Positions 17,476-26,291 of a stretch of 56,464 nucleotides of DNA are shown here, in pieces. The position numbers and the translations under genes are program-made. The stretch lies in the NCBI RefSeq assembly GCF_017811155.1, contig NZ_JACVCV010000023.1, forward strand, positions 1 through 56,464, written 5' to 3'. The stretch is from Lunatimonas salinarum. Its GTDB lineage: Bacteria > Bacteroidota > Bacteroidia > Cytophagales > Cyclobacteriaceae. Under the pieces are notes generated by a model. The model saw nothing but the letters and a program-made list of their open reading frames with translations. It made no database searches and was not told where the DNA came from. Position 1 is the first letter of the stretch, and each line of letters begins with the position of its first letter.

Positions 17476-18768
17476 CTATAAATTCGCTATTTCAGCAACC
17501 ACAAAGGTACTGCCTCCAACATAGATCAAATCATCATCATCAGCCCGTTGAAGGGCCCAATTCAGCGCTTCGTTCACATCTTCTATCACCTCGCCTAGCA
17601 AACCAAAGGCACCCGCCTGATTGGCCAATTCCTGCGCTGTCATGGCCCTTGGAATAGTCGCTTGGCAAAACACATAGGTGGCGTCCGTCGGTAAAAGAGA
17701 CAATACGGATCCCACATCCTTATCTTTGACCAAACCTAGAATTATCCAAAGTCGCTTATAGATCAATTGTTTTATCTGTTGAATAATCACTTTAAAAGCA
17801 TCTTCATTATGACCTGTATCACAAATAGTTAAAGGTATTTCATTGAGACGTTGCCATCGCCCTTTTAATCCGGTATTTGGCACCAAATTTCGAAGCCCAC
17901 GCTCAAGTGAGTCGGATGAAACAGGTAGTCCCAACTGTGGAAGCATCTCGGCCGCCATCAGGATGGCTGGTAAATTCTGTGCTTGATAATCACCTGCCAA
18001 CCCAAATGTCATTGTTACTCGCCCCGAGCTGGATTCTACGAAAAAGGCTCTTTCGTTTCCTCCGGGTAAATAGGGCCCGGGAGATGCCCGTATCCGCCGA
18101 TCCGCAAAATAAATCGGTGCCTTTAGTTCATGTGCTTTGGCTGTGAAAATCGGTTCGGTTTCCTCCTGTGTAGTTCCTATTATGACCGGAATGCCAGTTT
18201 TAATGATGCCCGCCTTTTCAGCTGCAATCTCTGGCAACGTATCGCCCAAGAACTGCATATGATCCATACCAATATTGGTAATGACGCATAGGATTGGGAG
18301 AAGCACATTCGTACTGTCCAGCCTACCTCCCATCCCCACTTCGACCACTGCGATATCTACCTTTTCCCGTGCAAAATAGTCAAACGCTAGTGCAACAGTC
18401 ATCTCAAAAAAGCTGGGCTTAATCTGCTCAAGAAACTCCTTGTTTTGGGCAACGAAATCAACCACAGCCTTTTCGCAAATCGGTAGGCCATCTACCCTGA
18501 TTCGCTCGGTAAAGGATTTTAGATGTGGCGAGGTGTATAGACCAACCTTGTACCCCTGCTCCTGTAATATGGAAGCCAAGGCGTGGGAGGTACTACCCTT
18601 TCCGTTTGTGCCTGCCACATGGATACTTTTGAAAGCTCGCTGGGGATTGCCCAAGTGACCACAAAGAGCCATCGTTGGCCCAAGATCTTTTTTAAAAGCT
18701 GCCGCACCGATGCGCTGAAACATGGGCAAGGCATTGAACAAATAGTCCAAAGTCTCCTGATAATTCAT
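17476..18768 (-). CDS. folC: Bifunctional folylpolyglutamate synthase/dihydrofolate synthase
   Basis: Adds glutamate to folates and dihydropteroate. The 430-aa Mur-ligase-type protein shows the ATP-binding P loop HVAGTNGKGSTSH, the VEVGMGGRLDSTN block, NIGMDHMQFLG with the metal-binding His, and the C-terminal DTGHNEDAF block. It lies 9 bp after tonB and 2 bp before trmB, so translation is probably coupled. Confidence 0.95.
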   Translation of the reverse strand: MNYQETLDYLFNALPMFQRIGAAAFKKDLGPTMALCGHLGNPQRAFKSIHVAGTNGKGSTSHALASILQEQGYKVGLYTSPHLKSFTERIRVDGLPICEKAVVDFVAQNKEFLEQIKPSFFEMTVALAFDYFAREKVDIAVVEVGMGGRLDSTNVLLPILCVITNIGMDHMQFLGDTLPEIAAEKAGIIKTGIPVIIGTTQEETEPIFTAKAHELKAPIYFADRRIRASPGPYLPGGNERAFFVESSSGRVTMTFGLAGDYQAQNLPAILMAAEMLPQLGLPVSSDSLERGLRNLVPNTGLKGRWQRLNEIPLTICDTGHNEDAFKVIIQQIKQLIYKRLWIILGLVKDKDVGSVLSLLPTDATYVFCQATIPRAMTAQELANQAGAFGLLGEVIEDVNEALNWALQRADDDDLIYVGGSTFVVAEIANL

Positions 18769-18777
18769 TTGCCTCGA

Positions 18778-19728
18778 TTAGTCGACTTTGATGATAAAGG
18801 TGATGCGTCCGGTGGAAAAATCGGCCGTAGGGTTGCCGCTTTGGCGCTTAAATGAAAGCTGATTCACAACTGTTCGATAATAACTAAGGACTTCATTGGA
18901 AACATTGTATTCCAACGGAATAGCTTGTTGGATTCTGCCATCCTGATCAACCGTAATTCTGAAGACTATCCGCCCGTTTCGGGTGGATACCCTGTCTTGT
19001 ATATCTGGTTTGGATGCAAAATCCCAACCGGCCAAGTCCAAGTTATATCCAGCCCCATCACCAGCGTTTCCCCTACCTGATTGCAGAATGGAGCGTCCGT
19101 CAACCGTGCCTTGCGGATTTCCTTCATCTCCGGGACGCCCGGTGCTGCCCTGATTGCTTCCTGTACTCGGCCGATTACCGGTACCGGTAGTACCACCTGC
19201 GCCAAAGATCGCTCTAGGGTCTACTGTTGGCTTTTCGGCTGCTTTTGTTTCTGTCTTTGGGGCTTCCGCTGTAGCCGGTGCGGTAGCGGGAGGGGTTTGT
19301 GCAGGCTTTGCACTGTCTTTTACTGCCTCAGCGGTAGTCTCAGCACCTCTGAGAGGACTTTCGACCCGCGATTGGGTTTCTACTTGACGTTGGGATTGGG
19401 CCGGTGCCGGTCTGGCCACCGAAGTCTCCGGCGCCGACTTTGGTACCGTAGCTTGGGTTACCTGCTGTGCTTGCTCACCCGGTGCAGGTGGCTCTGCTAC
19501 TTGCTCCCTCGTTTCTGCCGGTGGTGCAGTAGTTTGTACATTTCCAGAGCCTGTATCCGTAAAACCCAAATTCAATTCCAGTCCAAACTGGGGAATAGGT
19601 GGTACCGGTTGGCGCCAAACAACGATGAAATACAAGGCAAAGAGCACAAGTAAATTAAGTATGAACGTGATGATCATAGCTTTTCTGCGATTATTTGCTT
19701 CTTCCCGATTTGCTTCCCAAGCGTTCAT
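18778..19728 (-). CDS. tonB: TonB-like energy transducer
   Basis: Carries the force generated by ExbB/ExbD to outer-membrane receptors. I start at the ATG giving MNAWEANREEANNRRK, which is 4 bp after the exbD stop; the upstream ATG lies inside exbD. The 316-aa protein has a short cytoplasmic N-terminus, one membrane anchor (MIITFILNLLVLFALYFIVVW), a long Pro/Ala/Thr/Gln-rich spacer (about residues 60-235) and a C-terminal TonB-type domain (about 240-316: GRIVFRITVDQDGRIQQAI...GRITFIIKVD). The spacer biases the base composition, creating long false reading frames on the other strand. Confidence 0.88.
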   Translation of the reverse strand: MNAWEANREEANNRRKAMIITFILNLLVLFALYFIVVWRQPVPPIPQFGLELNLGFTDTGSGNVQTTAPPAETREQVAEPPAPGEQAQQVTQATVPKSAPETSVARPAPAQSQRQVETQSRVESPLRGAETTAEAVKDSAKPAQTPPATAPATAEAPKTETKAAEKPTVDPRAIFGAGGTTGTGNRPSTGSNQGSTGRPGDEGNPQGTVDGRSILQSGRGNAGDGAGYNLDLAGWDFASKPDIQDRVSTRNGRIVFRITVDQDGRIQQAIPLEYNVSNEVLSYYRTVVNQLSFKRQSGNPTADFSTGRITFIIKVD

Positions 19729-19732
19729 TAAC

Positions 19733-20125
19733 TTACTTAAATGGTTTGGTCGCGATAGACACATTTGCTTCCAAGGTAGCGGCAATACCACCTATCTCTA
19801 CCAGGTATTCTACGGGCACTTCTTTATCTATATGAAGTACCACGTGACCCTTTGTATCACGTAATAGCATTTCCAATTCCGCTTTGATTTCTTCCCGGGA
19901 TACCCGCTTGTCATTTACTGAAAATCGCAGATCCTTCGTGACACTTACGGTTACCTCCTGCATCACAATATCCGATGTCTCACTGGAGGGCAAATTGACC
20001 GGGAGCCCAGAGGGAGTAATAAAAGAGGATGTCAGCATGAAAAATATCAACAACAAAAAAATAATATCCGTCATGGAGGACATGCTGAATGCGGTTTCGA
20101 TTTTATTTTTGGATTGCAACGCCAT
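19733..20125 (-). CDS. exbD: ExbD/TolR-family biopolymer transport protein
   Basis: Motor subunit that works with ExbB using the proton gradient. The 130-aa protein has a short cytoplasmic start, one membrane helix containing the conserved protonatable Asp (MSSMTDIIFLLLIFFMLTSSF) and a periplasmic domain with the usual pattern (LPSSETSDI...KGHVVLHIDKEVPVEYLVEIGGIA). It is 5 bp after exbB and 4 bp before tonB. Confidence 0.95.
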   Translation of the reverse strand: MALQSKNKIETAFSMSSMTDIIFLLLIFFMLTSSFITPSGLPVNLPSSETSDIVMQEVTVSVTKDLRFSVNDKRVSREEIKAELEMLLRDTKGHVVLHIDKEVPVEYLVEIGGIAATLEANVSIATKPFK

Positions 20126-20130
20126 AATCG

Positions 20131-20826
20131 TTATTTCTTTTCCTGTAGCATGTCTATAAATTCGATGCTGGAGTATTCCATGTTGTGGATCAACTTGGAC
20201 ACTTGAGACACAAGGTAGTTATACCCCAGGTAGGCTAGAATTCCCACCACCAAGCCGGTAGCGGTAGTAACCATCGCTTCATAAATCCCTGTTGAGAGCA
20301 ACTTCGGCGATACCATACCCTCTTCCTGGGCCACCCCTATAAATGCCCGGATCATGCCCGCAACCGTACCGAGAAATCCGATCATCGGGGCCGCCCCGGA
20401 AACAGTAGCAAGCAGGCCCAAATTCTTTTCCAACTTATAGATCTCAATCTTTCCCACGTTTTCGATAGCGACCTCGATGTTTTTGAGGGGGCTACCTATT
20501 CGCTCCAATCCTTTGATAATCATCTGTGCTACCGGGGTACTTTCTCCTTGGCAGATCATTTTTGCCTGCTGTACATTGCCGCTTTGAACCATCATCTTTA
20601 CCTGATCCAGCAGGCCCTTCGGTGTTTTCGAAGCCTTCTTCAGTGTAATGATCCGCTCCACAAAGATGTACACAGCCAATACAAACAAGAGGTATAGGGG
20701 AACCATCATGTAGCCACCTTTGATCATCAAATCAATCAGCCCAATGTCGGAACTGCTATTTTCAAGCTGTGTGAGTGTATCGACTACCAGTTGGTTGTCG
20801 GTAGAAAGTGTTTGCAAGAATGTCAT
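20131..20826 (-). CDS. exbB: ExbB/TolQ/MotA-family proton channel protein
   Basis: Inner-membrane stator. The 231-aa protein has an N-terminal helix (GGYMMVPLYLLFVLAVYIFVE) and the two C-terminal helices of the family (LLATVSGAAPMIGFLGTVAGMI, then IYEAMVTTATGLVVGILAYLGYNYLV). The start lies 1 bp from the SPOR gene stop, indicating tight coupling. The pairing with exbD and tonB supports a Ton-type rather than a Tol-type system, though no tonB-dependent receptor with a plug is adjacent. Confidence 0.95.
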   Translation of the reverse strand: MTFLQTLSTDNQLVVDTLTQLENSSSDIGLIDLMIKGGYMMVPLYLLFVLAVYIFVERIITLKKASKTPKGLLDQVKMMVQSGNVQQAKMICQGESTPVAQMIIKGLERIGSPLKNIEVAIENVGKIEIYKLEKNLGLLATVSGAAPMIGFLGTVAGMIRAFIGVAQEEGMVSPKLLSTGIYEAMVTTATGLVVGILAYLGYNYLVSQVSKLIHNMEYSSIEFIDMLQEKK

Positions 20827-20827
20827 A

Positions 20828-21508
20828 TTAATATTTCAAAACCCATAAATTTTCTTCAAAATCACCCTGTATACGCTCGATGACCGTAAGGGCTTCCGCA
20901 ACGCCGGTATGCGCATCTACGGCTAACCGGTAAAAATCAATATCTCCATAGGGATGAATCAAATAGGTTTTAAAGCCACCTTCATTTAGTTTTTTAGAGT
21001 AATCTTTGGCCAAGTCGTCGTCAATAAAGCTACCCACCACTACAAAATAACGTGGAGAATCCCCTCTCGATGTAATTTCAGTTAAATTTAATTCTTCTGT
21101 CGGCTTTTTGGTTTCAGACGGTATTTCCGGCACCTCAGACGGCGTCTCGGAAACAACTGGCGGCTGCGCCTCTACGGGAATTTGGCCCAAATCTGTTGTT
21201 TGCTGCCCCCTATCTTGTGGTGTAAACCACCCCATGTAAAACCCTATACCTGAAACCGTTACGAGGATCAAAAGAAGCAATATAACCAGCCACCCCGAGC
21301 GGGAACTTACGTCGTTTTGTTCCGGCTGGTCTGCCGATGGTTCCGACAAATCATCCACCGGGTCAGGCATAGGTGCCCCTGATGTATTTTCCGCGTCATT
21401 TTCTACAGGCTTATTCTCCTCTAGTGGAGAAAAGCTTCCTTTTGGCAGTCCGAAATCATCGTCTTCGGATGAGAAATTATTATTGGCAGAAGGCTCTTTG
21501 TCAGACAT
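20828..21508 (-). CDS. SPOR-domain membrane protein
   Basis: A 226-aa single-pass protein: an acidic, Pro/Ser-rich cytoplasmic part (residues 1-70), a membrane helix (WLVILLLLILVTVSGIGFYMGW), a Pro/Thr/Glu-rich linker and a C-terminal SPOR domain (about 150-226, YFVVVGSFIDDDLAKDYSKKL...DFYRLAVDAHT). SPOR domains bind glycan strands lacking stem peptides, often at the division site. It heads the tight exbB-exbD-tonB-folC-trmB run, with its own promoter candidate upstream. Confidence 0.9.
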   Translation of the reverse strand: MSDKEPSANNNFSSEDDDFGLPKGSFSPLEENKPVENDAENTSGAPMPDPVDDLSEPSADQPEQNDVSSRSGWLVILLLLILVTVSGIGFYMGWFTPQDRGQQTTDLGQIPVEAQPPVVSETPSEVPEIPSETKKPTEELNLTEITSRGDSPRYFVVVGSFIDDDLAKDYSKKLNEGGFKTYLIHPYGDIDFYRLAVDAHTGVAEALTVIERIQGDFEENLWVLKY

Positions 21509-21528
21509 ATCAAAAATAGTAAGCTGTT

Positions 21529-21560
21529 TGAATATACTAAACTAAGGTAAAACGGTCAAA
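21529..21560 (-). promoter_or_regulatory. Promoter candidate for the SPOR-exbBD-tonB run
   Basis: Read on the minus strand: TTTG (21560-21557), a 20-bp spacer, then TATATTCA (21536-21529), close to TTTG-N19-TAnnTTTG. It lies in the only larger gap (102 bp) of the run, between the barrel and SPOR genes. Confidence 0.4.
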
Positions 21561-21610
21561 TAGCCAATTATACACCTAAATTAAGCAATCAACCTTACGG
21601 CGAACTGGGA

Positions 21611-23290
21611 TCAGAATTTCATGGTGATACCACCGATACCCTGGATTCCACGTACTGGATAGTTCCAAAAGCGCTGATTCGATTGGTTCAGTAGGTTATT
21701 TCCAATGGCAAACACTGAAAACCGCGGGGTTATTCGGTAGTCGAATTTTGCCTGTACGTCCAAAATTGGTTTCAAGGTGGTACTCACATCCGACTCCAAA
21801 TTAATGGCTGAAATCCCCCCCATCAGGTGGGCATTGAACTGTATCGTCCACTTGGAGTCTGGCTGGAAGGTATTGTGCACTTTAACTTCCCACTCCGGGC
21901 GATGCCACGGACTGGTCAAATCGGTTAACGTATATTGATAATAGTTAATTTCCCCGTCTACTTTATACATCCCTTCAAAATTCCACTCAGCAGCTATATG
22001 ATAATTCAGAACCTGGCTGACTTCGTCGTAGATCAACTGAAACCGGGTACTGTCAACGGCGCTATTTCCAAAAAAATGCATGTTGGAAAAATTTCCGTAT
22101 TTCACCCCTGCCTTGTAGTGCATTTCATCAAGAATTTTCCCAGATACGCCCAGGTCTACCTCGTAATTTTGAATGGTATTTCTCAGCTGTTCACTTGGGC
22201 CTAAAAAGGGATTTTCCCGAACAAAATCATAGTACGTCTTCCGCAAAACATCGCCTTTGTAAGAAGCATATACGCCAAAGCTCTGCACCGGATGGTAAGA
22301 GATATCCGCTAGCGGGTACACATGAAAATCCTTGGTTTTATTGGGAACCACGTCGTTCTCGTGTATCACATTGGCTCCTACTTTGAAATGGATTCCTGCC
22401 TTTTGGTAAACCGCAAAAGGTTGCAGCTTAAAGTAGTTCCGATTTATACCTGTATATCTTTCGTCAGAAGGTGAGGTAAAGAACAACTGTGTATTTATGC
22501 CTCCGTGAAGGTTTTCATTGGCACGGAACCCTACCATAGCCTGTAAGCTAGCTTCGTGTTCCCTTGCCAAGTAATTATCGTTAAATAGCCGAAGATTCAA
22601 GGTCGCCTGATAATTAAATACATCGAGTTGCTCAACTTTCCGAATTCCTACGCGTCCGTAGGCCGTGTGTAATACCTGGGCCAAATCGAAGGGTTCGTTG
22701 CTAGAAAGCGATCCTTCAGAGTATCCATAGAAATGGTATTTGTCCCGATCGTACCCAAAATCACCGAAGATTTCCAAATCTTCCCGAAAAAGAGAACCAT
22801 TCAATTTAACTTCTGTGTGATCTTCTGCCGAAGAGGCCCCGTCAACGGGCCCCCGATAGAATCCCTGATGTTTTAGTTTCACACCAAAGGTGTGTTCATC
22901 ATCAGGCAGGTTATTGAGGTGGATTTCTGCTAAGGGCGAGCGAAAATTCCCATAACCCAGCCTGGTAAAGCTATGATAAGCATCTACAGGTGGTTTGGGA
23001 AAATTCCTTGCAAAAGGCTGAATAGCTACTGTAACTGGCGCCATGTCCAGAAAAAAGTCCTTGACTGCGTAGGTATAATTCCCTTGGCTCCCTACACTGG
23101 GCAGGGCGGGTGGTCTTTCGTTTATCCGGTTTTGTGTGGGCAACGTTAATACCCGGTCCTTTCGGATAATAAATTCGGTATCCCTTATTTCCCCCCTCTC
23201 GGCCCCTGGAGTTGTCTCCTGGGCATTTAGTAAAAATGGAGAAACAACTCCAAAGCTTGTGATGAAAAGTTTTTTTATTAATCGGTTCAT
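21611..23290 (-). CDS. Outer-membrane beta-barrel protein (receptor-like, no plug)
   Basis: A 559-aa protein with a signal peptide ending in FLLNAQ, about 110 residues of mostly unstructured sequence, then a beta barrel of alternating strands (HTFGVKLKHQGFYRG, DLEIFGDFGYDRDKYHFYGY, YQATLNLRLFNDN) ending in GGITMKF, the terminal-Phe strand expected for outer-membrane insertion. It resembles the barrel half of TonB-dependent receptors without a plug domain. The start lies 2 bp after the stop of the 994-aa TPR gene, so the two form a pair. Confidence 0.8.
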   Translation of the reverse strand: MNRLIKKLFITSFGVVSPFLLNAQETTPGAERGEIRDTEFIIRKDRVLTLPTQNRINERPPALPSVGSQGNYTYAVKDFFLDMAPVTVAIQPFARNFPKPPVDAYHSFTRLGYGNFRSPLAEIHLNNLPDDEHTFGVKLKHQGFYRGPVDGASSAEDHTEVKLNGSLFREDLEIFGDFGYDRDKYHFYGYSEGSLSSNEPFDLAQVLHTAYGRVGIRKVEQLDVFNYQATLNLRLFNDNYLAREHEASLQAMVGFRANENLHGGINTQLFFTSPSDERYTGINRNYFKLQPFAVYQKAGIHFKVGANVIHENDVVPNKTKDFHVYPLADISYHPVQSFGVYASYKGDVLRKTYYDFVRENPFLGPSEQLRNTIQNYEVDLGVSGKILDEMHYKAGVKYGNFSNMHFFGNSAVDSTRFQLIYDEVSQVLNYHIAAEWNFEGMYKVDGEINYYQYTLTDLTSPWHRPEWEVKVHNTFQPDSKWTIQFNAHLMGGISAINLESDVSTTLKPILDVQAKFDYRITPRFSVFAIGNNLLNQSNQRFWNYPVRGIQGIGGITMKF

Positions 23291-23292
23291 AT

Positions 23293-26277
23293 TCAGTTGA
23301 TCGTTCTTAACAGTTGGCTTGCCTCTTCCTTTACCTGATCATTGGGCGAGTTCTCCACAATGGATTCCAACGTCGCCTTTGCCTGAAATGTCTCATTCAA
23401 TTTAAGGTAATTTTTTGCCAGTAGAATAAACTGCTTACCATACCAAAAATCATACGGGCCGAAAGGCTGTGATTCGTCAAATACCAAGTCATTAGAAGCC
23501 GCGAACATCCCTGCCTCGTGGTAAGAAAATGCCATAAGGTATAGCGCCTCCGCTCCCTGCACGGTCTTAAAGGTGGAATACAACTCCTTAAAGGTGTTTC
23601 TAGCCTCGTTTACCAATCCTTTTTCCACTAGCGATTTTCCCTTGGTCAACAGCGCCTTCGGTGTGGCATCTATCGTAATATCTCCCAGTTCCACGATCCG
23701 GTCAGCATAAACCACCGCGGAGTCATACTGCTGGGTTAGGTAGAAGGCATCCGTTAGGCTGCTGAGAGATTCGTATTCTTCCAACTTTGTACGGGCATTT
23801 TGCATGCTGAGACGAAGAAATCGAATAGCTTGCATGTAATTGCCATTTTCATACTCCAAGGTTCCGATTCGCTGTATAGCCCTATTTTTAAGGGAGATTT
23901 CCTGTGTCTTCTCTACTTGGTAAAAGTACTCCAATGCTTTATTTCGGTCTCCAATGCGAAAATAGGAATCTCCAATAAAAAACTGGGCCTCAGATAGCTG
24001 AGTTGCATTGGGATAGCTTCTTATGAAGTTTTCAAAGGCACGGATCGCCTCGTTGTAGGTTTGATTGAAAAACAGGTTTTTGGCCGTCTCAAACTCCAAT
24101 GTCTGTAGCGAGCTGCTGCCTGGATTAGTCCGTTTATAGTTGCTCAAATAGGTGGAAAATTCGCCAGCTCTTCCCTGCAGGGTGAGGCTTTCCTGCAAGC
24201 CTACCAATGCGGATTCTACATTTGCCGAATTGGGGTGGTTATCCAAGATGGCTTTATAATCTCTGATCGCTCCTTCATAGTCTCGAATGGAATAATTGGC
24301 CACGGCCCGCCCTTCCAGCGCATATGGGATAAAGGGACTATTGGACCGGTTGGAAATCAGCTCGGAGAACCCGGTCCGGGCATCCTCGTATCGGGTCATT
24401 TCCATGTTTATCTGGGCCCGCTGGTACAAGGCATCCTCATAGTAACGGCTGGAAGGAAAGCCATTGATTACCCGATTTAATTGGTCTATGGCCTCATTGT
24501 TCCGGTTTTCAAAATTATAAATCACACCCACGCGAAAATAAGCATAGTCTGTATAAGGATTATTTTCTCTGATCGCCCGGTTAAAAGTATCCAACGCTTC
24601 CCTAAACTTTTTTTGCACATAATACGTGTCTCCCAGTCGAATTAATGCATCGTCGTAATTTTCCCGATCCCTATTATTCCTCAGTTTATCAGTGTACGCC
24701 TTAAACTGAGCCTCTGCCTGGGGATAGCGTTGAGTATTGTAATAGGCATAGCCCAATCCATAGTGGGTTTTTATCAGACTCTGGTCCTGTGCCGCGGGCC
24801 TCATGGAAAGAACGGCTTCGTACGCTTTAATTGCTTCTTCCGGTTTATTGTTGACAGCGTGTGTTTCCCCTTTCCAAAACTGGGCCTGAACTGCCAGATT
24901 TTTATCAATCGGAAAGGTTTGGGATTTACCTAGCATTTGCAATGCACTGCCATACTTCCCGTCCCGGTAATACACCATCGCCTGATAAAAAGCTACTTTT
25001 TGATAGGCCGCTTTTATACGTTCTGACTTATTGGGCATCTTGTCCATGTGCTCAATTGCCCTAAGGTAGTTGTTTGTATTAATCAGTGCATCACTAAGCA
25101 GGTTTTCTGCTTCCCGTGCATGTGCTCCGTTTCGGTATTGGTCTAGATAGGAATCCAAGGCATTTACGGCATCCTGGAAACTGCCACGCTCCAAATTCAC
25201 TTTGGCATAATTCAGGAGGGCTTCCTCTTTGATCTCCTGGTCAAAATCCGCCTTGTACGCCGCGCTAAAGCTATTCGAAGCAAACTGGGGGTTATTCAAT
25301 TTAATATAGGCATGGCCCAAGTAATAGCTGGAAACCTGTCCTAGCCGATCATTTCCGAGGGCAACTTCCTTGAAGTAGTTGCTGGCCTCCGCATATTTGC
25401 CGACATGGTAGTGGGATACGCCTGCTTTGTATTGCTGTTCCCGCGTTAAACTGCCCTTGTTGGAAGCGGTAAATGCCGCATAATTTTCGGCAGCCAGTTC
25501 GTGGTTTCTTTTTTCAAAATAGGCTTCTGCCAGTAGTAACTGTACGTCTTCTTTCTTTTCCAAGCCCTGCCTTTCCAAAATTCCCGGTGCATATGCAATC
25601 AGCTCATCGTATTGTTGGCGCTTATAATAAATGGAAGACAACATATACGGAACTTTTCCTGAATAGGCTCGTGCCTTCTCCGCTTCTTTGAAATCCCTAA
25701 TCGCCTCCTCATCTTGCTGCTGCACCATGTACGCATACCCCGCATAATAGTACGCATCCGCAAGGTAATCGCTGCGGTAGCGTTTGGCTTCTTCCAGGTA
25801 GGGAATAGCTTCCCCGTATTTTTTCAGCATAAAAAATGAATAGCCCAACTTAAACAGCACTTCTGGCTTTCTCTCTCCATAGAGTGCCTCTGAATCGATA
25901 CGACGAAAGGTTTCGATGGCCTTGGTGTAGTTCCTCGCAAGAAAATAGTGGTTTCCCAATTCGATTGCTGCATCCGTTGTTTGGGGTTCGTTGGGATTAT
26001 CTAAAATAAAACGCTCCAATACAGAGGGTCCATCGGGATTATTGGATTTTAGCGCCGAGGATGCCAGATAATATTCAGAAGCCACCGCCTTGTGTTCCGA
26101 AAGTTCCCCGTTAAGAAGCCTGCTGAACGCAATCCTAGATGCCGAGAATTGTTCTTTTTGGTACAATTCAAGGGCATCGTTGAAAAGATTTTCCGTGCTT
26201 CTTTGATATAATGTGGACTGTGCAGATCCCTTATAGTGGAAAAACAACACAAAAAAAACAATCAAATTATGCTTCAT
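23293..26277 (-). CDS. Large exported tetratricopeptide-repeat protein
   Basis: A 994-aa protein with a signal peptide (LIVFFVLFFHYKGSAQ) and TPR units over almost its whole length, many with the A-x3-Y/F...P pattern (KAIETFRRIDSEALYGERKPEVLFKLGYSFFMLKKYGEAIPYLEEA-type arrays, given here in part only as AIPYLEEA, AIRDFKEAE, AIDQLNRVINGFP, AIRAFENFIRSYPN). The repeats near residues 530-760 look like those of YbgF/CpoB and BamD. It is located between holA (14 bp) and the barrel gene (2 bp). A role as periplasmic scaffold for the barrel and the ExbBD-TonB motor is inference. Confidence 0.85.
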   Translation of the reverse strand: MKHNLIVFFVLFFHYKGSAQSTLYQRSTENLFNDALELYQKEQFSASRIAFSRLLNGELSEHKAVASEYYLASSALKSNNPDGPSVLERFILDNPNEPQTTDAAIELGNHYFLARNYTKAIETFRRIDSEALYGERKPEVLFKLGYSFFMLKKYGEAIPYLEEAKRYRSDYLADAYYYAGYAYMVQQQDEEAIRDFKEAEKARAYSGKVPYMLSSIYYKRQQYDELIAYAPGILERQGLEKKEDVQLLLAEAYFEKRNHELAAENYAAFTASNKGSLTREQQYKAGVSHYHVGKYAEASNYFKEVALGNDRLGQVSSYYLGHAYIKLNNPQFASNSFSAAYKADFDQEIKEEALLNYAKVNLERGSFQDAVNALDSYLDQYRNGAHAREAENLLSDALINTNNYLRAIEHMDKMPNKSERIKAAYQKVAFYQAMVYYRDGKYGSALQMLGKSQTFPIDKNLAVQAQFWKGETHAVNNKPEEAIKAYEAVLSMRPAAQDQSLIKTHYGLGYAYYNTQRYPQAEAQFKAYTDKLRNNRDRENYDDALIRLGDTYYVQKKFREALDTFNRAIRENNPYTDYAYFRVGVIYNFENRNNEAIDQLNRVINGFPSSRYYEDALYQRAQINMEMTRYEDARTGFSELISNRSNSPFIPYALEGRAVANYSIRDYEGAIRDYKAILDNHPNSANVESALVGLQESLTLQGRAGEFSTYLSNYKRTNPGSSSLQTLEFETAKNLFFNQTYNEAIRAFENFIRSYPNATQLSEAQFFIGDSYFRIGDRNKALEYFYQVEKTQEISLKNRAIQRIGTLEYENGNYMQAIRFLRLSMQNARTKLEEYESLSSLTDAFYLTQQYDSAVVYADRIVELGDITIDATPKALLTKGKSLVEKGLVNEARNTFKELYSTFKTVQGAEALYLMAFSYHEAGMFAASNDLVFDESQPFGPYDFWYGKQFILLAKNYLKLNETFQAKATLESIVENSPNDQVKEEASQLLRTIN

Positions 26278-26291
26278 ACATACTGTTGGGC

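Noticed and set aside
19081-19653. 190-codon reading frame on the plus strand across tonB
   Set aside because: It is antisense to the Pro/Ala-rich TonB spacer; its Cys/Arg-rich composition is what that spacer gives when read backwards.
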